A stretch of DNA of 64,000 nt from Microbacteriaceae bacterium PS02068. GTDB lineage: Bacteria > Actinomycetota > Actinomycetes > Actinomycetales > Microbacteriaceae. Below are positions 23,145 through 32,476 of this stretch, piece by piece. Positions within the stretch are counted from its first letter, which is position 1; every line of letters begins with the position of its first letter. The notes under the pieces were generated by a model. That model made no database searches. It saw only the letters and a program-made list of their open reading frames with translations, and was not told the origin of the DNA. Where the stretch lies: NCBI GenBank assembly GCA_029959325.1, contig JASCPF010000003.1:43674-107673 (forward strand), written 5' to 3'. The translations under genes and the position numbers were made by a program.

Positions 23145-24266
23145 ATGTCAGACCTTCGCACCACCCCGCTGCACGAGCGCCATGCCGCGCTCGGCGCCTC
23201 GTTCACGGACTTCGGCGGCTGGCTCATGCCCGTGCGCTACACGTCCGACCTCGCCGAGCATCACGCCGTGCGCCAGGCCGCGGGCCTGTTCGACATCTCG
23301 CACATGGCCGAGTTCCTGGCTATCGGCACGGGCGCCGCCGCGTACCTCGACTACGCGCTCGCCGGGCGCATCTCGTCGATGAAGATCGGCAAGGCGAAGT
23401 ACTCGCTGCTGCTCGACGAACTAGGCGGCGTGATCGATGACGTCATCGTCTACCGACGCGGCGACGACGACTTCCTCGTGATCTCGAACGCCGGCAACCG
23501 GGCCCTCGTCGCTGTGGCGCTCGCCAAGCGGCTGCTCGGCGACGTCGTTCTCACGGACGTCTCGGACGACTACGCCCTGATCGCCGTGCAAGGCCCGAAC
23601 GCCCGCGAGATCGTCGGGCGCACCGTGGGCGTACACAACGTGACCCCGGCGCTCGCCGACCTTGGCTACTACGCCTGGTCGTCCGGCACGTTCCAGGACG
23701 CGCAGCTCTTCGTCGCCCGCACCGGCTACACCGGCGAAGACGGCTACGAGCTGCTCATCCCGAACGCCCTCGCCCCGGCCCTGTGGGACGCGCTGCTCGC
23801 CGCCGGCGCTCCGCTCGGGCTCGTGCCCGCCGGGCTCGCCGCCCGCGACACGCTGCGCCTCGAGGCCGGCATGCCGCTGCACGGCCACGAGCTGTCGACC
23901 GAGATCCTGCCCGCCCAGGCGGGGCTCGGCCGCGTCGTCGCCCTCGATAAAGACGACTTCGTCGGCAAGGATGCCCTGGAAGCGGCAGCCGCGGCATCCG
24001 ACGACCTGCCCGTGCTCGTCGGGCTCGCCGCCGAAGGCCGCCGTGCCGGACGCGCCGGCTATGCCGTGTTCGCTGAGGCGGACGGCGGCGAGCCCATCGG
24101 CGAGATCACCAGCGGTGCGCTCAGCCCGACCCTGGGGCATCCCATCGCCATGGCCTTCGTGCCGCCCGCGCTCGCCGAACCCGGCACCACCCTGTACCTC
24201 GACGTGCGGGGCACCCGCATTCCCGCCACCGTGACCGCTCTGCCTTTCTACCGGAGGACCGCATGA
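23145..24266 (+). CDS. gcvT: Aminomethyltransferase (glycine cleavage T protein)
   Basis: The 373-aa folate-dependent enzyme takes the aminomethyl group from lipoylated GcvH and makes methylenetetrahydrofolate and ammonia. Family motifs are [45 protein letters not shown] and [19 protein letters not shown]. It is the first gene after the glycine riboswitch and overlaps gcvH by four bases (ATGA). Length is normal. Confidence 0.96.
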   Translation: MSDLRTTPLHERHAALGASFTDFGGWLMPVRYTSDLAEHHAVRQAAGLFDISHMAEFLAIGTGAAAYLDYALAGRISSMKIGKAKYSLLLDELGGVIDDVIVYRRGDDDFLVISNAGNRALVAVALAKRLLGDVVLTDVSDDYALIAVQGPNAREIVGRTVGVHNVTPALADLGYYAWSSGTFQDAQLFVARTGYTGEDGYELLIPNALAPALWDALLAAGAPLGLVPAGLAARDTLRLEAGMPLHGHELSTEILPAQAGLGRVVALDKDDFVGKDALEAAAAASDDLPVLVGLAAEGRRAGRAGYAVFAEADGGEPIGEITSGALSPTLGHPIAMAFVPPALAEPGTTLYLDVRGTRIPATVTALPFYRRTA

Positions 24267-24643
24267 CCGACCTGACCGCCCTCAAGTACACCGACGAGCA
24301 CGAGTGGGTCGCCCTCGCGGGCGACGTCGCCACCGTCGGCATCACCGACTACGCCGCCGAGAAGCTCGGCGATGTCGTCTATGTCGAGCTGCCCGCTGTC
24401 GGCAGCTCGGTGACCGCCGGCGAGGTGTGCGGCGAGATCGAGTCGACGAAATCGGTCGGTGAGCTCTATGCGCCGCTCACGGGCGAGGTCGTCGCGATCA
24501 ACGACGCCGTCGTGGACGACCCGGCCTCGGTGAACGGCGACGCATTCGGCGCGTGGCTCGTGAAGATCCAGGTCGACCCCGCCGACGTGGAATCGCTCAT
24601 GGACCGCGACGCGTACGTGGCGCTCACGGGCGGCGAGGCGTGA
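24263..24643 (+). CDS. gcvH: Glycine cleavage H protein
   Basis: The 126-aa lipoyl carrier shuttles the aminomethyl group between GcvP, GcvT and the L protein. The lipoylated lysine is K63 in [15 protein letters not shown], and the surrounding [16 protein letters not shown] and N-terminal YTDEHEWV are typical. It overlaps gcvT and gcvP by four bases each, so all three are co-translated. The L protein (dihydrolipoamide dehydrogenase) is not encoded in the window. Confidence 0.97.
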   Translation: MTDLTALKYTDEHEWVALAGDVATVGITDYAAEKLGDVVYVELPAVGSSVTAGEVCGEIESTKSVGELYAPLTGEVVAINDAVVDDPASVNGDAFGAWLVKIQVDPADVESLMDRDAYVALTGGEA

Positions 24644-27564
24644 CCTCGGGCGCATTCCTCGACCGGCATATCGGAACGGATGCCGATGCGCAGGCGATCA
24701 TGCTGCACGCGCTCGGCTACGACTCGGTCGAGCAGCTCGTGGAGCGGGCGGTCCCGGCATCCATTCACGCGGCGCCCGTGGTCGACTCGGCGATCCCGAA
24801 CGCTTCGACCGAGGCCGAGGCGCTCGCGGAGCTGCGATCGCTCGCGGCGATGAACCGCGTCGCGCGGCCGATGATCGGTCTGGGCTACTACGACACGCTC
24901 ACGCCGTCGGTGATCGCGCGGAATGTCTTCGAGAACCCGTCCTGGTACACCGCGTACACGCCGTACCAGCCCGAGATCTCGCAGGGGCGCCTTGAGGCGC
25001 TGATCAACTTCCAGACGATGGTCACCGACCTGACGGGCCTCGCCACGGCGAACGCCTCGATGCTCGACGAGTCGACCGCCGTCGTCGAGGGCATGCTCGT
25101 CGCCCGGCGTGCCTCGAAGTCGACCTCGAACGTGTTCCTCGTCGACGCCGACGCGCTGCCCCAGACGAAGGCCCTGCTCGCACACCGCGCCGCGGCCCTC
25201 GGCATCGAGATCGTGGAGTTCGACCCCTCGGCAGGCTCGGGGACCGGTGAAGCGGTCCCGGGGACCGACACCCGGTCGCCCCGCGAGCGCAGCGAGTCGA
25301 AACGTCTCGAAGGCTTCGGCGCGTTCCTCCAGTACCCCGGCGCGTCGGGTCGCGTGTGGGATCCGTCCGAGGTCATCGCCGCCGTCCAGGCGCAGGGTGG
25401 CTTCGCCGTCGTCGCCGCCGACCTGCTCGCCCTCACGCTGCTGCGCTCGCCCGGGTCGCTCGGCGCCGACATCGCCGTGGGCACGACCCAGCGCTTCGGC
25501 GTGCCGCTCGGGTTCGGCGGTCCCCACGCCGGTTACATGGCCGTGCGCGCCGGGCTCGAGCGACAGCTGCCCGGTCGCCTGGTCGGCGTCTCGCAGGATG
25601 CCACCGGCAAGCCCGCGTACCGCCTCTCACTGCAGACGCGCGAGCAGCACATCCGCCGCGAGAAGGCGACCTCGAACATCTGCACCGCGCAGGTGCTGCT
25701 GGCCGTCATGGCATCCATGTACGCCGTCTACCACGGCCCCGACGGGCTGCGCCGCATCGCGGGCGACGTCACCGCCAAGGCGCACCTGCTGCGCGACTGG
25801 ATCGTGGATGCCGGGAACGAGACCCTCCACGACGACTTCTTCGACACGATCGTCGTGTCGGTGCCCGGCCGCGCCGAGGCGATCGTCGACGCTGCGCGCG
25901 AGCGCGGGTTCCAGCTGTGGTTCCGCGACTCCGATTCGGTCGGGATCTCGGTCGACGAGACCACGACCGTCTCCGAGCTGCACGCGCTCGCGCAGGTGTT
26001 CGGCGGACCCGAGCAGCGCGCGTTCGGGTTCGCCGACGGCGTGGGCGCGATGCACGTGCCCGAGAATCTGCGCCGTGAAGACGAGTTCCTGACGCACCCG
26101 GTGTTCCACGTGCACCACTCCGAGACGGCGATGATGCGCTATCTCAAGCAGCTCGCCGACCGCGACTATGCGCTCGACCGCGGCATGATCCCGCTCGGCT
26201 CGTGCACGATGAAGCTCAACGCGGCGACCGAGATGGCGGCCGTCTCGTGGCCGGAGTTCTCGCGCATCCACCCGTTCGCGCCCGTCGACGATGTCGCCGG
26301 GTACCTCGTGCTCATCGATCAGCTCGAGTCGTGGCTCGCCGAGATCACGGGGTACGACGCAGTGTCGCTGCAGCCGAACGCCGGCTCGCAGGGCGAGCTC
26401 GCGGGCCTGCTCGCGATCCGCGGCTACCACCACTCGCGTGGCGACGCGCAGCGGGACGTGTGCCTGATCCCGTCGTCGGCGCACGGCACCAACGCGGCAT
26501 CCGCCGTGCTCGCGGGCATGCGCGTGGTGGTCGTCGCGTGCGACGAGGCCGGCAACGTCGACCTCGGCGACCTGCGGGCGAAGATCGCCCTGCACGCCGA
26601 CGCCCTCGCGGCGCTGATGATCACGTACCCGTCGACGCACGGCGTCTACGAGCACGACGTGGTCGACATCACGGCCGCGGTGCACGAGGCGGGCGGCCAG
26701 GTCTACGTCGACGGCGCGAACATGAACGCGCTCGTCGGGTTCGCGCGCTTCGGCGACCTGGGCGGCGACGTGTCGCACCTGAACCTGCACAAGACGTTCG
26801 CGATTCCGCACGGTGGCGGCGGGCCCGGCGTCGGGCCGGTCGCGGCGAAGGCGCACCTGGCGCCGTTCCTGCCCTCGCACCCGCTCGCGCAGCGCGCCGA
26901 GCACGCGGGCGGCTTCGTCTTCGACGGCGGTCCCGTCTCGGGAGCGCCGTACGGCTCGGCATCCATCCTCACGATCTCGTGGGCGTACATCCGCATGATG
27001 GGTGCGGCGGGGCTGCGGGATGCCACGGCCGCGGCCGTCCTCTCGGCGAACTACATCGCCACGCGCCTGCGCGAGCACTATCCCGTGCTGTATTCGGGCG
27101 AGGGAGGGCTCGTCGCGCACGAGTGCATCCTCGACCTGCGCCCGCTGAAGGACGAGACCGGCGTCACGGTCGACGATGTCGCAAAGCGGCTCATTGACTA
27201 CGGCTTCCACGCGCCGACGATGTCGTTCCCGGTCGCGGGGACGCTCATGGTCGAGCCGACCGAGTCGGAAGACCTCGGCGAGATCGAGCGCTTCATCGAG
27301 GCGATGATCGCGATCCGCGCCGAGGCCGCGGCGGTGCAGGCGGGGGAGTGGCCGGCATCCGACAACCCCCTCGTGAACGCTCCGCACACCGCCGAGGCGG
27401 TGGTGGCGTCTTCGTGGGAGCACCCCTACCCGCGCGAGCTGGCCGTCTACCCCGTGCACACCTTGGTGCGCACGAAGTACTGGCCGCCCGTCCGCCGCAT
27501 CGACAACGCCTACGGCGACCGCAACCTCGTGTGCGCCTGCCCGCCCATCGAGGCCTTCGCCTAG
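24640..27564 (+). CDS. gcvP: Glycine dehydrogenase (decarboxylating), P protein, with a repeat-encoded insertion
   Basis: This 974-aa PLP enzyme decarboxylates glycine and loads the aminomethyl group on GcvH. It is the single-chain form, with two homologous halves. The PLP lysine is K718 in [18 protein letters not shown]. Residues ~196-223 ([20 protein letters not shown], then RSESKR) are encoded by copies of repeat families B and A fused head to tail, just before [10 protein letters not shown]. Most relatives have a short loop there, so the insertion is probably tolerated on the surface. GTG 24640 overlaps gcvH (GTGA). Confidence 0.96.
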   Translation: MTSGAFLDRHIGTDADAQAIMLHALGYDSVEQLVERAVPASIHAAPVVDSAIPNASTEAEALAELRSLAAMNRVARPMIGLGYYDTLTPSVIARNVFENPSWYTAYTPYQPEISQGRLEALINFQTMVTDLTGLATANASMLDESTAVVEGMLVARRASKSTSNVFLVDADALPQTKALLAHRAAALGIEIVEFDPSAGSGTGEAVPGTDTRSPRERSESKRLEGFGAFLQYPGASGRVWDPSEVIAAVQAQGGFAVVAADLLALTLLRSPGSLGADIAVGTTQRFGVPLGFGGPHAGYMAVRAGLERQLPGRLVGVSQDATGKPAYRLSLQTREQHIRREKATSNICTAQVLLAVMASMYAVYHGPDGLRRIAGDVTAKAHLLRDWIVDAGNETLHDDFFDTIVVSVPGRAEAIVDAARERGFQLWFRDSDSVGISVDETTTVSELHALAQVFGGPEQRAFGFADGVGAMHVPENLRREDEFLTHPVFHVHHSETAMMRYLKQLADRDYALDRGMIPLGSCTMKLNAATEMAAVSWPEFSRIHPFAPVDDVAGYLVLIDQLESWLAEITGYDAVSLQPNAGSQGELAGLLAIRGYHHSRGDAQRDVCLIPSSAHGTNAASAVLAGMRVVVVACDEAGNVDLGDLRAKIALHADALAALMITYPSTHGVYEHDVVDITAAVHEAGGQVYVDGANMNALVGFARFGDLGGDVSHLNLHKTFAIPHGGGGPGVGPVAAKAHLAPFLPSHPLAQRAEHAGGFVFDGGPVSGAPYGSASILTISWAYIRMMGAAGLRDATAAAVLSANYIATRLREHYPVLYSGEGGLVAHECILDLRPLKDETGVTVDDVAKRLIDYGFHAPTMSFPVAGTLMVEPTESEDLGEIERFIEAMIAIRAEAAAVQAGEWPASDNPLVNAPHTAEAVVASSWEHPYPRELAVYPVHTLVRTKYWPPVRRIDNAYGDRNLVCACPPIEAFA
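25224..25245. repeat. Dispersed repeat family B inside gcvP
   Basis: CCCCTCGGCAGGCTCGGGGA followed by CC, in frame in gcvP. It is followed within 36 bases by a family A copy. Confidence 0.65.
25282..25304 (-). repeat. Dispersed repeat family A inside gcvP
   Basis: The minus strand reads CGTTTCGACTCGCTGCGCTC then GCG, the family consensus. It is translated on the plus strand as RERSESKR. Confidence 0.7.
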
Positions 27565-27611
27565 CCCGCCCCCGCCGCCGCGCCCCCCCCGCCGTGGCCG
27601 TGAAACACAGC

Positions 27612-27666
27612 CTGCGCGCTGAAACACAGCGTGTGGCACTGTGGCTCAGCGCACACGCTGTGTTTC
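27612..27666. repeat. 55-base hairpin repeat, copy 1
   Basis: Identical over 55 bases to 27764-27818. It folds as a perfect 15-base stem, GAAACACAGCGTGTG (27621-27635) with 27652-27666, and a 16-base loop. It lies between the convergent gcvP and CPBP genes and could act as a terminator. A further partial copy (TGAAACACAG) precedes it at 27601. Confidence 0.75.
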
Positions 27667-27763
27667 ACGGGTCCGGGAGCGGGGGCGGTGGTGATGGTGG
27701 CGGTGGCGCGGGCCGTACCGCTCGCCCGCTCGCCCTCGCCCCGTTCTGGCGGTGAGCCACGGT

Positions 27764-27818
27764 CTGCGCGCTGAAACACAGCGTGTGGCACTGTGGCTCA
27801 GCGCACACGCTGTGTTTC
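27764..27818. repeat. 55-base hairpin repeat, copy 2
   Basis: Exact copy of 27612-27666 with the same stem. It ends 22 bases before the stop of the minus-strand CPBP gene. Apart from the two copies and a GC-rich spacer, nothing else is seen between 27565 and 27839. Confidence 0.75.
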
Positions 27819-27839
27819 GCCAGCGCACGCGGCGCGGGG

Positions 27840-28679
27840 TCAGGCGGGCGGCGAGAACACCCCGGGCCACCACGCGGCGGCGAGGGGGTAGCCCACGAAC
27901 GCGATCACGTCGATCAGGGTGTGCGCGATCACGAGGGGCATGACGCGGCCCCAGCGGTGATAGACCCAGCCGAAGACGATGCCCATCGCGACGTTGCCGG
28001 CGATCGGGCCCCAGCCCTGGTAGGCGTGGTAAGCGCCGCGCAGCGCGGCGGTCGACAGGATGATCGTCCAGGTGCCCCAGCCGAGCTGGCGCAGCCGGTC
28101 GAAGAGGTACCCGATGAAGATCACCTCTTCGGTGAGCCCGGCACGCAGCGCGGCCAGCAGCAGCAGCGGCACCGTCCACCACGAGCCGTCGAGCGGCGAG
28201 GCATCCACCTGCACGGTGATCCCGAGGGCGCGCCCCGCCGCGTACAGGCCGAGGCCCGGCACGCCGATGACGAGCACGAGCAGGATGCCTGCGCCCACGT
28301 CTCTCCCGAAGACCCGGAAGTCCAGGCCGATGCGCCGGAACGCCGAGACCCCGGGCTCCCACAGCAGGTAGATCACCAGCGCGATCGGCGCGAACGCGAA
28401 GAACTGCTGCACGAACTGGTACAGCACGTCCCAGAACTCCTGGGCGTTCGCTCCCGGGTTGAGCGACGTGGACTGATCGCCGAGCGACTGCTCGCGGGTC
28501 AGCGCCTGCACGAGCGAGAGCACCGAGTAGACCGCCGAGCGCCCGACCGACAGCGCCAGGACGATCGCGATCTCCCACCAGAGACGCGTGCGACGGGGGA
28601 TGCCTGAGGCGCGCGCGCCCGGGTCGCCGAGAGCGTCCAGATCGCCACGAAAGCCCGTCACCTTGTCAGATTGCCACAT
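27840..28679 (-). CDS. CPBP-family membrane protein (Abi/CAAX protease-like)
   Basis: The 279-aa product has about eight membrane helices. It carries the three CPBP motifs: EE in AGLTEEVIFIGYLFDRL, the H of LRGAYHAYQGWG, and HTLID in LVIAHTLIDVIAF. The first motif has Ile where many members have Arg (EExxxR). The GYL...YHxYQG form looks like an actinobacterial subgroup rather than a decayed copy. Members are glutamate-type intramembrane proteases; the substrate here is unknown. ATG 28679 is chosen because it gives the usual N-terminal cytoplasmic segment. Confidence 0.85.
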   Translation of the reverse strand: MWQSDKVTGFRGDLDALGDPGARASGIPRRTRLWWEIAIVLALSVGRSAVYSVLSLVQALTREQSLGDQSTSLNPGANAQEFWDVLYQFVQQFFAFAPIALVIYLLWEPGVSAFRRIGLDFRVFGRDVGAGILLVLVIGVPGLGLYAAGRALGITVQVDASPLDGSWWTVPLLLLAALRAGLTEEVIFIGYLFDRLRQLGWGTWTIILSTAALRGAYHAYQGWGPIAGNVAMGIVFGWVYHRWGRVMPLVIAHTLIDVIAFVGYPLAAAWWPGVFSPPA

Positions 28680-28725
28680 CGCGAGACGCTTGAGTTAAGG
28701 GTCTGTAACGTTTCCGCCGATTGAT

Positions 28726-28754
28726 TTGTCCACGGGTGCTCCGTTACTTACAGT
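28726..28754 (+). promoter_or_regulatory. Promoter of the first oligopeptide transporter operon
   Basis: TTGTCC (28726-28731), 17 bases, TACAGT (28749-28754). The surrounding DNA is AT-rich for this genome and includes TAACGTTTCC (28706-28715), whose complement resembles GAAATGTTAC at the second operon. Confidence 0.5.
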
Positions 28755-28823
28755 TTCCCTATCCGCGCCCCGGCGAACTCACAGCTTGCCGTGGGCGCAT
28801 CACCCTGCACAGGAGGAACAACC

Positions 28824-30440
28824 TTGAAGCGCAACAAGATCGCCCTCGCGGGCATCGCGCTGCTCGTGGCCGGAGGGCTGGCGCTCGCCGGCTGCTCCAG
28901 CAGCGGCAGCGGCACGCCCAGCGCGTCGGGCGGCGACAGCACCGCCATCATCAAGACGAACGGCTCTGAGCCCCAGAACCCGCTCATCCCCACGAACACC
29001 AACGAAACGGGTGGCGGCAAGATCATCGACGAGATCTTCGCCGGTCTGGTCTACTACGACGCCAAGGGCGAGCCGCAGAACGATGTGGCCGAGTCGATCA
29101 CGGTCGACGACCCGCAGAACCTGACGGTCAAGCTCAAGAAGGGCCAGAAGTTCACGGACGGCACCGAGGTGCAGGCCCACAACTTCATCGACGCCTGGAA
29201 CTACGGCGCGAAGCTCTCGAACAAGCAGCTCTCCAGCTACTTCTTCGAGGACATCGAGGGCTTCAGCTACGACGAGGACTCCGAGCTCACCGGTCTGAAG
29301 GAAGTCGACGACTACACCTTCACGATCGCGCTGAACAAGCCGGCGTCCGACTTCGCGCTGCGCCTGGGCTACTCGGCGTTCTACCCGCTGCCCGACTCGG
29401 CATTCAAGGACATGGCTGCGTTCGGCGAGAACCCCGTCGGCAACGGCCCCTACAAGCTCGCGTCGGACACCGCGTGGGAGCACGACGTGCAGATCTCGCT
29501 CGTGAAGAACGATGACTACACCGGTGGCCGCGCGCCGAAGAACGCGGGCCTCGACATCATCTTCTACGCCACGCAGGACGCCGCCTACGCGGACCTGCAG
29601 GGCAACAACGTCGACGTGATCGACGGCATCCCGCCGGCGGCCCTGGCGACGTTCCAGGACGAGCTGGGCGACCGCGCGGTCAACCAGCCGGCCGCGATCT
29701 TCCAGTCGTTCACGATCCCGAGCCGCCTCGCGCACTTCTCGGGCGAAGAGGGCAACCTGCGTCGTCAGGCGCTGTCGATGTCGATCAACCGCGAAGAGAT
29801 CACCAAGGTCGTCTTCCAGGACACCCGCACCCCGGCCAGCGACTTCACCTCGCCGGTCATCGCGGGCTGGTCCGACTCGCTCGAGGGTGCTGACGTGCTC
29901 GCGTACAACCCCGACGAGGCGAAGAAGCTGTGGGCCCAGGCCGACGCCATCTCGCCGTGGTCGGGTTCGTTCCAGATCGCGTACAACTCCGACGGCGGCC
30001 ACCAGACGTGGGTCGACGCGGTCACCAACTCGATCAAGAACACGCTGGGCATCGACGCGTCGGGCGCTCCGTACGCCGACTTCGCCTCGCTGCGCTCGAA
30101 GGTCACCGACCGCACGATCGAGACCGCATTCCGCACCGGCTGGCAGGCCGACTACCCGGGTCTGTACAACTTCCTGGGCCCGATCTACGCCACCAACGCC
30201 GGATCGAACGACGGTGACTACTCGAACCCCGACTTCGACAAGCTGCTGTCCGACGGCATCTCGGCGACCGCCCCGGAGGCCGCCAACGGCGACTTCCAGA
30301 AGGCTCAGGAGATCCTGCTGAAGGACCTTCCGGCCATCCCGCTGTGGTACTCGAACGTCGACGGCGGCTTCGCCGAGGGCGTGCAGAACGTCGAGTTCGG
30401 CTGGAACTCGGTGCCGCTGTACTACCAGATCACCAAGTAA
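28824..30440 (+). CDS. Oligopeptide ABC transporter, substrate-binding lipoprotein (operon 1)
   Basis: The 538-aa lipoprotein has a basic start, a hydrophobic stretch and the lipobox LALAGC, with Cys at about residue 23 as the lipidated residue. A Ser/Gly-rich linker and the family 5 solute-binding fold follow (LKKGQKFTDGTEVQAHNFID, NGPYKLAS, NLRRQALSMSINREEI, FRTGWQADYPGLYNFLGPIY). The start is TTG 28824, supported by AGGAGGA seven bases upstream. The GSEPQNPLIP and WQADYP motifs resemble OppA/DppA of Gram-positive bacteria. The ligand is probably short peptides. Confidence 0.92.
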   Translation: MKRNKIALAGIALLVAGGLALAGCSSSGSGTPSASGGDSTAIIKTNGSEPQNPLIPTNTNETGGGKIIDEIFAGLVYYDAKGEPQNDVAESITVDDPQNLTVKLKKGQKFTDGTEVQAHNFIDAWNYGAKLSNKQLSSYFFEDIEGFSYDEDSELTGLKEVDDYTFTIALNKPASDFALRLGYSAFYPLPDSAFKDMAAFGENPVGNGPYKLASDTAWEHDVQISLVKNDDYTGGRAPKNAGLDIIFYATQDAAYADLQGNNVDVIDGIPPAALATFQDELGDRAVNQPAAIFQSFTIPSRLAHFSGEEGNLRRQALSMSINREEITKVVFQDTRTPASDFTSPVIAGWSDSLEGADVLAYNPDEAKKLWAQADAISPWSGSFQIAYNSDGGHQTWVDAVTNSIKNTLGIDASGAPYADFASLRSKVTDRTIETAFRTGWQADYPGLYNFLGPIYATNAGSNDGDYSNPDFDKLLSDGISATAPEAANGDFQKAQEILLKDLPAIPLWYSNVDGGFAEGVQNVEFGWNSVPLYYQITK

Positions 30441-30449
30441 TCCGATCAT

Positions 30450-30484
30450 CCGCGGGGCGGTGACGACACGTCACCGCCCCGCGG
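30450..30484 (+). terminator. Hairpin after the operon 1 binding protein
   Basis: A perfect 16-base stem (30450-30465 with 30469-30484) and a three-base loop, followed by TTTGTCC. Lying between the binding protein and its permeases, it probably stabilises the upstream mRNA or partly stops transcription, so that more binding protein is made. Confidence 0.75.
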
Positions 30485-30600
30485 TTTGTCCACCCACATC
30501 TCGCGCCCGCGGCGATAACGCGGCACGATGCATTCAGAGGGCGCACCCGAACCGCAGACCGCGTGATCGGGGCCACGCCCCACAGCTGGAGGGAGACGGG

Positions 30601-31530
30601 ATGCTCGGTTACATCCTCAGACGCCTGCTGCAGGTGATCCCGGTGTTCTTCGGGGCCACACTGCTCATCTACTTCATGGTCTTCGCGCTACCCGGAGACC
30701 CCATCCTCGCCCTCTTCGGCGACAAGACGCCGAACCCCGCGGTGCTCGCACAGCTTCGTGCGCAGTATCACCTGGATCAGCCGTTCCTGGTGCAGTACTT
30801 CTACTACATCACCGGCATCTTCCAGGGAAACCTCGGCGTGACGTTCTCGGGGCAGTCGGTCAATGACGTCCTCGCCCGGACACTTCCCGTCACGGGGCGC
30901 CTCGCGATCATGGCGATCGCGATCGAGTTCACGCTGGCGATCATCATCGGCACCGTCTCGGCGCTGCGCAAGGGCAAGCTCTTCGACAACACCATGCTCG
31001 TGATCGCGCTCATCTTCGTCGCGGTGCCGATCTTCGTCCTCTGCTTCCTCGCGCAGTACTTCCTGGCGATCCAATGGGGCTGGTTCAAACCGACCGTCGG
31101 CGCGAGCAACGACTGGGGCGACCTGTGGCTGCCCGCGATCGTGCTGGGCCTCAGCCTCTATGCGACGAGCATGCGGCTCATGCGCGGCTCGGTCATCGAC
31201 ACCCTCAACCAGGACTGGGTGCGCACCGCCTACAGCAAGGGCCTCTCGCGCACGAGGGTGATCCCCACGCACGTACTGCGCAACTCGCTGATCCCCGTCA
31301 TCACCAACTCGGCCACGAACTTCGGTGTGCTGCTCGTGGGTGCGACGGTCACCGAGGGCATCTTCAACGTTCCCGGTGTCGGCAACACGCTGTTCCGAGC
31401 AATCCAGAAGCACGAAGGGCCCACCGTGGTGTCGTTCGTGACGGTCTTCGTCATCATCTACGTACTCGTCAACCTGCTCGTGGACATGCTCTACGGGCTG
31501 CTCGATCCGAGGATCCGCTATGTCAAGTGA
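30601..31530 (+). CDS. Oligopeptide ABC transporter permease, DppB/OppB type (operon 1)
   Basis: The 309-aa product has six membrane helices. The N-terminus (MLGYILRRLLQVIPVFFGAT) and the inner-membrane EAA loop (DWVRTAYSKGLSRTRVIPTH) are typical of the B-type permease, which pairs with the C-type and contacts the ATPase through that loop. ATG 30601 follows GGAGGGAG. It is separated from the binding protein by a hairpin and overlaps the next permease by 11 bases. Confidence 0.92.
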   Translation: MLGYILRRLLQVIPVFFGATLLIYFMVFALPGDPILALFGDKTPNPAVLAQLRAQYHLDQPFLVQYFYYITGIFQGNLGVTFSGQSVNDVLARTLPVTGRLAIMAIAIEFTLAIIIGTVSALRKGKLFDNTMLVIALIFVAVPIFVLCFLAQYFLAIQWGWFKPTVGASNDWGDLWLPAIVLGLSLYATSMRLMRGSVIDTLNQDWVRTAYSKGLSRTRVIPTHVLRNSLIPVITNSATNFGVLLVGATVTEGIFNVPGVGNTLFRAIQKHEGPTVVSFVTVFVIIYVLVNLLVDMLYGLLDPRIRYVK

Positions 31531-32476
31531 TGTCAACGACCCCACGGGGGTGAACCACTACGTCGCCCCGACGGCCACCGAGACCCTCGTGGTCGACGCC
31601 GTGCGGGTCGACGAGAAGCCCAGCAACCTGTGGACGGATGCCTGGCGCGACCTGCGACGCCGGCCGACGTTCTGGATCAGCCTGCTCGTCGTCGCCGTCG
31701 TGCTGCTGATGGCGATCTGGCCCACGCTGTTCACCCAGGTATCTCCGACCGACAACTGCCAGCTCGGCGACAGCAACGGCGGCCCGGCCGCGGGGCATCC
31801 GCTCGGCTTCACGTTCCTCGGCTGCGATGTCTGGGCTCGCATGGTCTGGGGTGCGCGCACGTCGCTCACCGTCGGTCTGATCGCCACGATCATCGGCACG
31901 GTCATCGGACTGATCATGGGCGCGATCGCGGGCTTCTACGGCGGGTGGCTCGATGCCCTGCTCTCGCGCATCGGCGACATCTTCTTCTCGATCCCCTACA
32001 TCCTCGCGGCCATCGTCGTGATGAGCGTCTTCTCCACGAACAAGAACGTCTTCACGCTCGCGTTCGCGATCGGAGGGTTCGCCTGGGCATCCACGGCTCG
32101 CGTCGTCCGCGCCGAGATCCTGCGCGTACGGCAGGCCGACTTCGTCACCGCATCGCGCGCGCTCGGCCAGTCGCGCTTCACCACGCTCGTGACGCACGTC
32201 GTGCCGAACGCGATCGCGCCGCTGCTCGTCATCACGACGATCAGCCTGGCGGCGGCGATCGTCGCCGAGGCGACGCTGTCGTTTCTCGGCGTCGGTCTCG
32301 GCAGCACCGTAATGTCGTGGGGCAACGACATCAGCGCGGCCCAGCAGTCGCTGCGTGTGGCGCCCATGGCCCTCATCTATCCGTCGATCCTGCTGACGGT
32401 CACGGTGCTGGCCTTCATCCTGTTGGGTGAGCTCATTCGAGACGCCCTCGACCCGAGAGCGAGGGCCCGCCGATGA
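31520..32476 (+). CDS. Oligopeptide ABC transporter permease, DppC/OppC type (operon 1)
   Basis: The 318-aa product has a ~50-residue cytoplasmic N-terminus and six membrane helices. Landmarks are HPLGFTFLGCDVWARMVWGA (the C-type start of the transmembrane domain) and the EAA loop DFVTASRALGQSRFTTLVTH. It forms the heterodimeric channel with the 30601 product. Its stop overlaps the ATPase ATG by four bases (ATGA). Confidence 0.92.
   Translation: MSSDVNDPTGVNHYVAPTATETLVVDAVRVDEKPSNLWTDAWRDLRRRPTFWISLLVVAVVLLMAIWPTLFTQVSPTDNCQLGDSNGGPAAGHPLGFTFLGCDVWARMVWGARTSLTVGLIATIIGTVIGLIMGAIAGFYGGWLDALLSRIGDIFFSIPYILAAIVVMSVFSTNKNVFTLAFAIGGFAWASTARVVRAEILRVRQADFVTASRALGQSRFTTLVTHVVPNAIAPLLVITTISLAAAIVAEATLSFLGVGLGSTVMSWGNDISAAQQSLRVAPMALIYPSILLTVTVLAFILLGELIRDALDPRARARR

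Noticed and set aside
25224..25310. Intein or group of inserted domain in gcvP
   Set aside because: The insertion is only ~85 bases, lacks splicing motifs, and is fully explained by two dispersed repeats.
25627..27639. Long minus-strand open frame opposite gcvP
   Set aside because: gcvP has all family motifs in the plus strand. The antisense product is Arg/His/Val-rich and has no plausible start or promoter.
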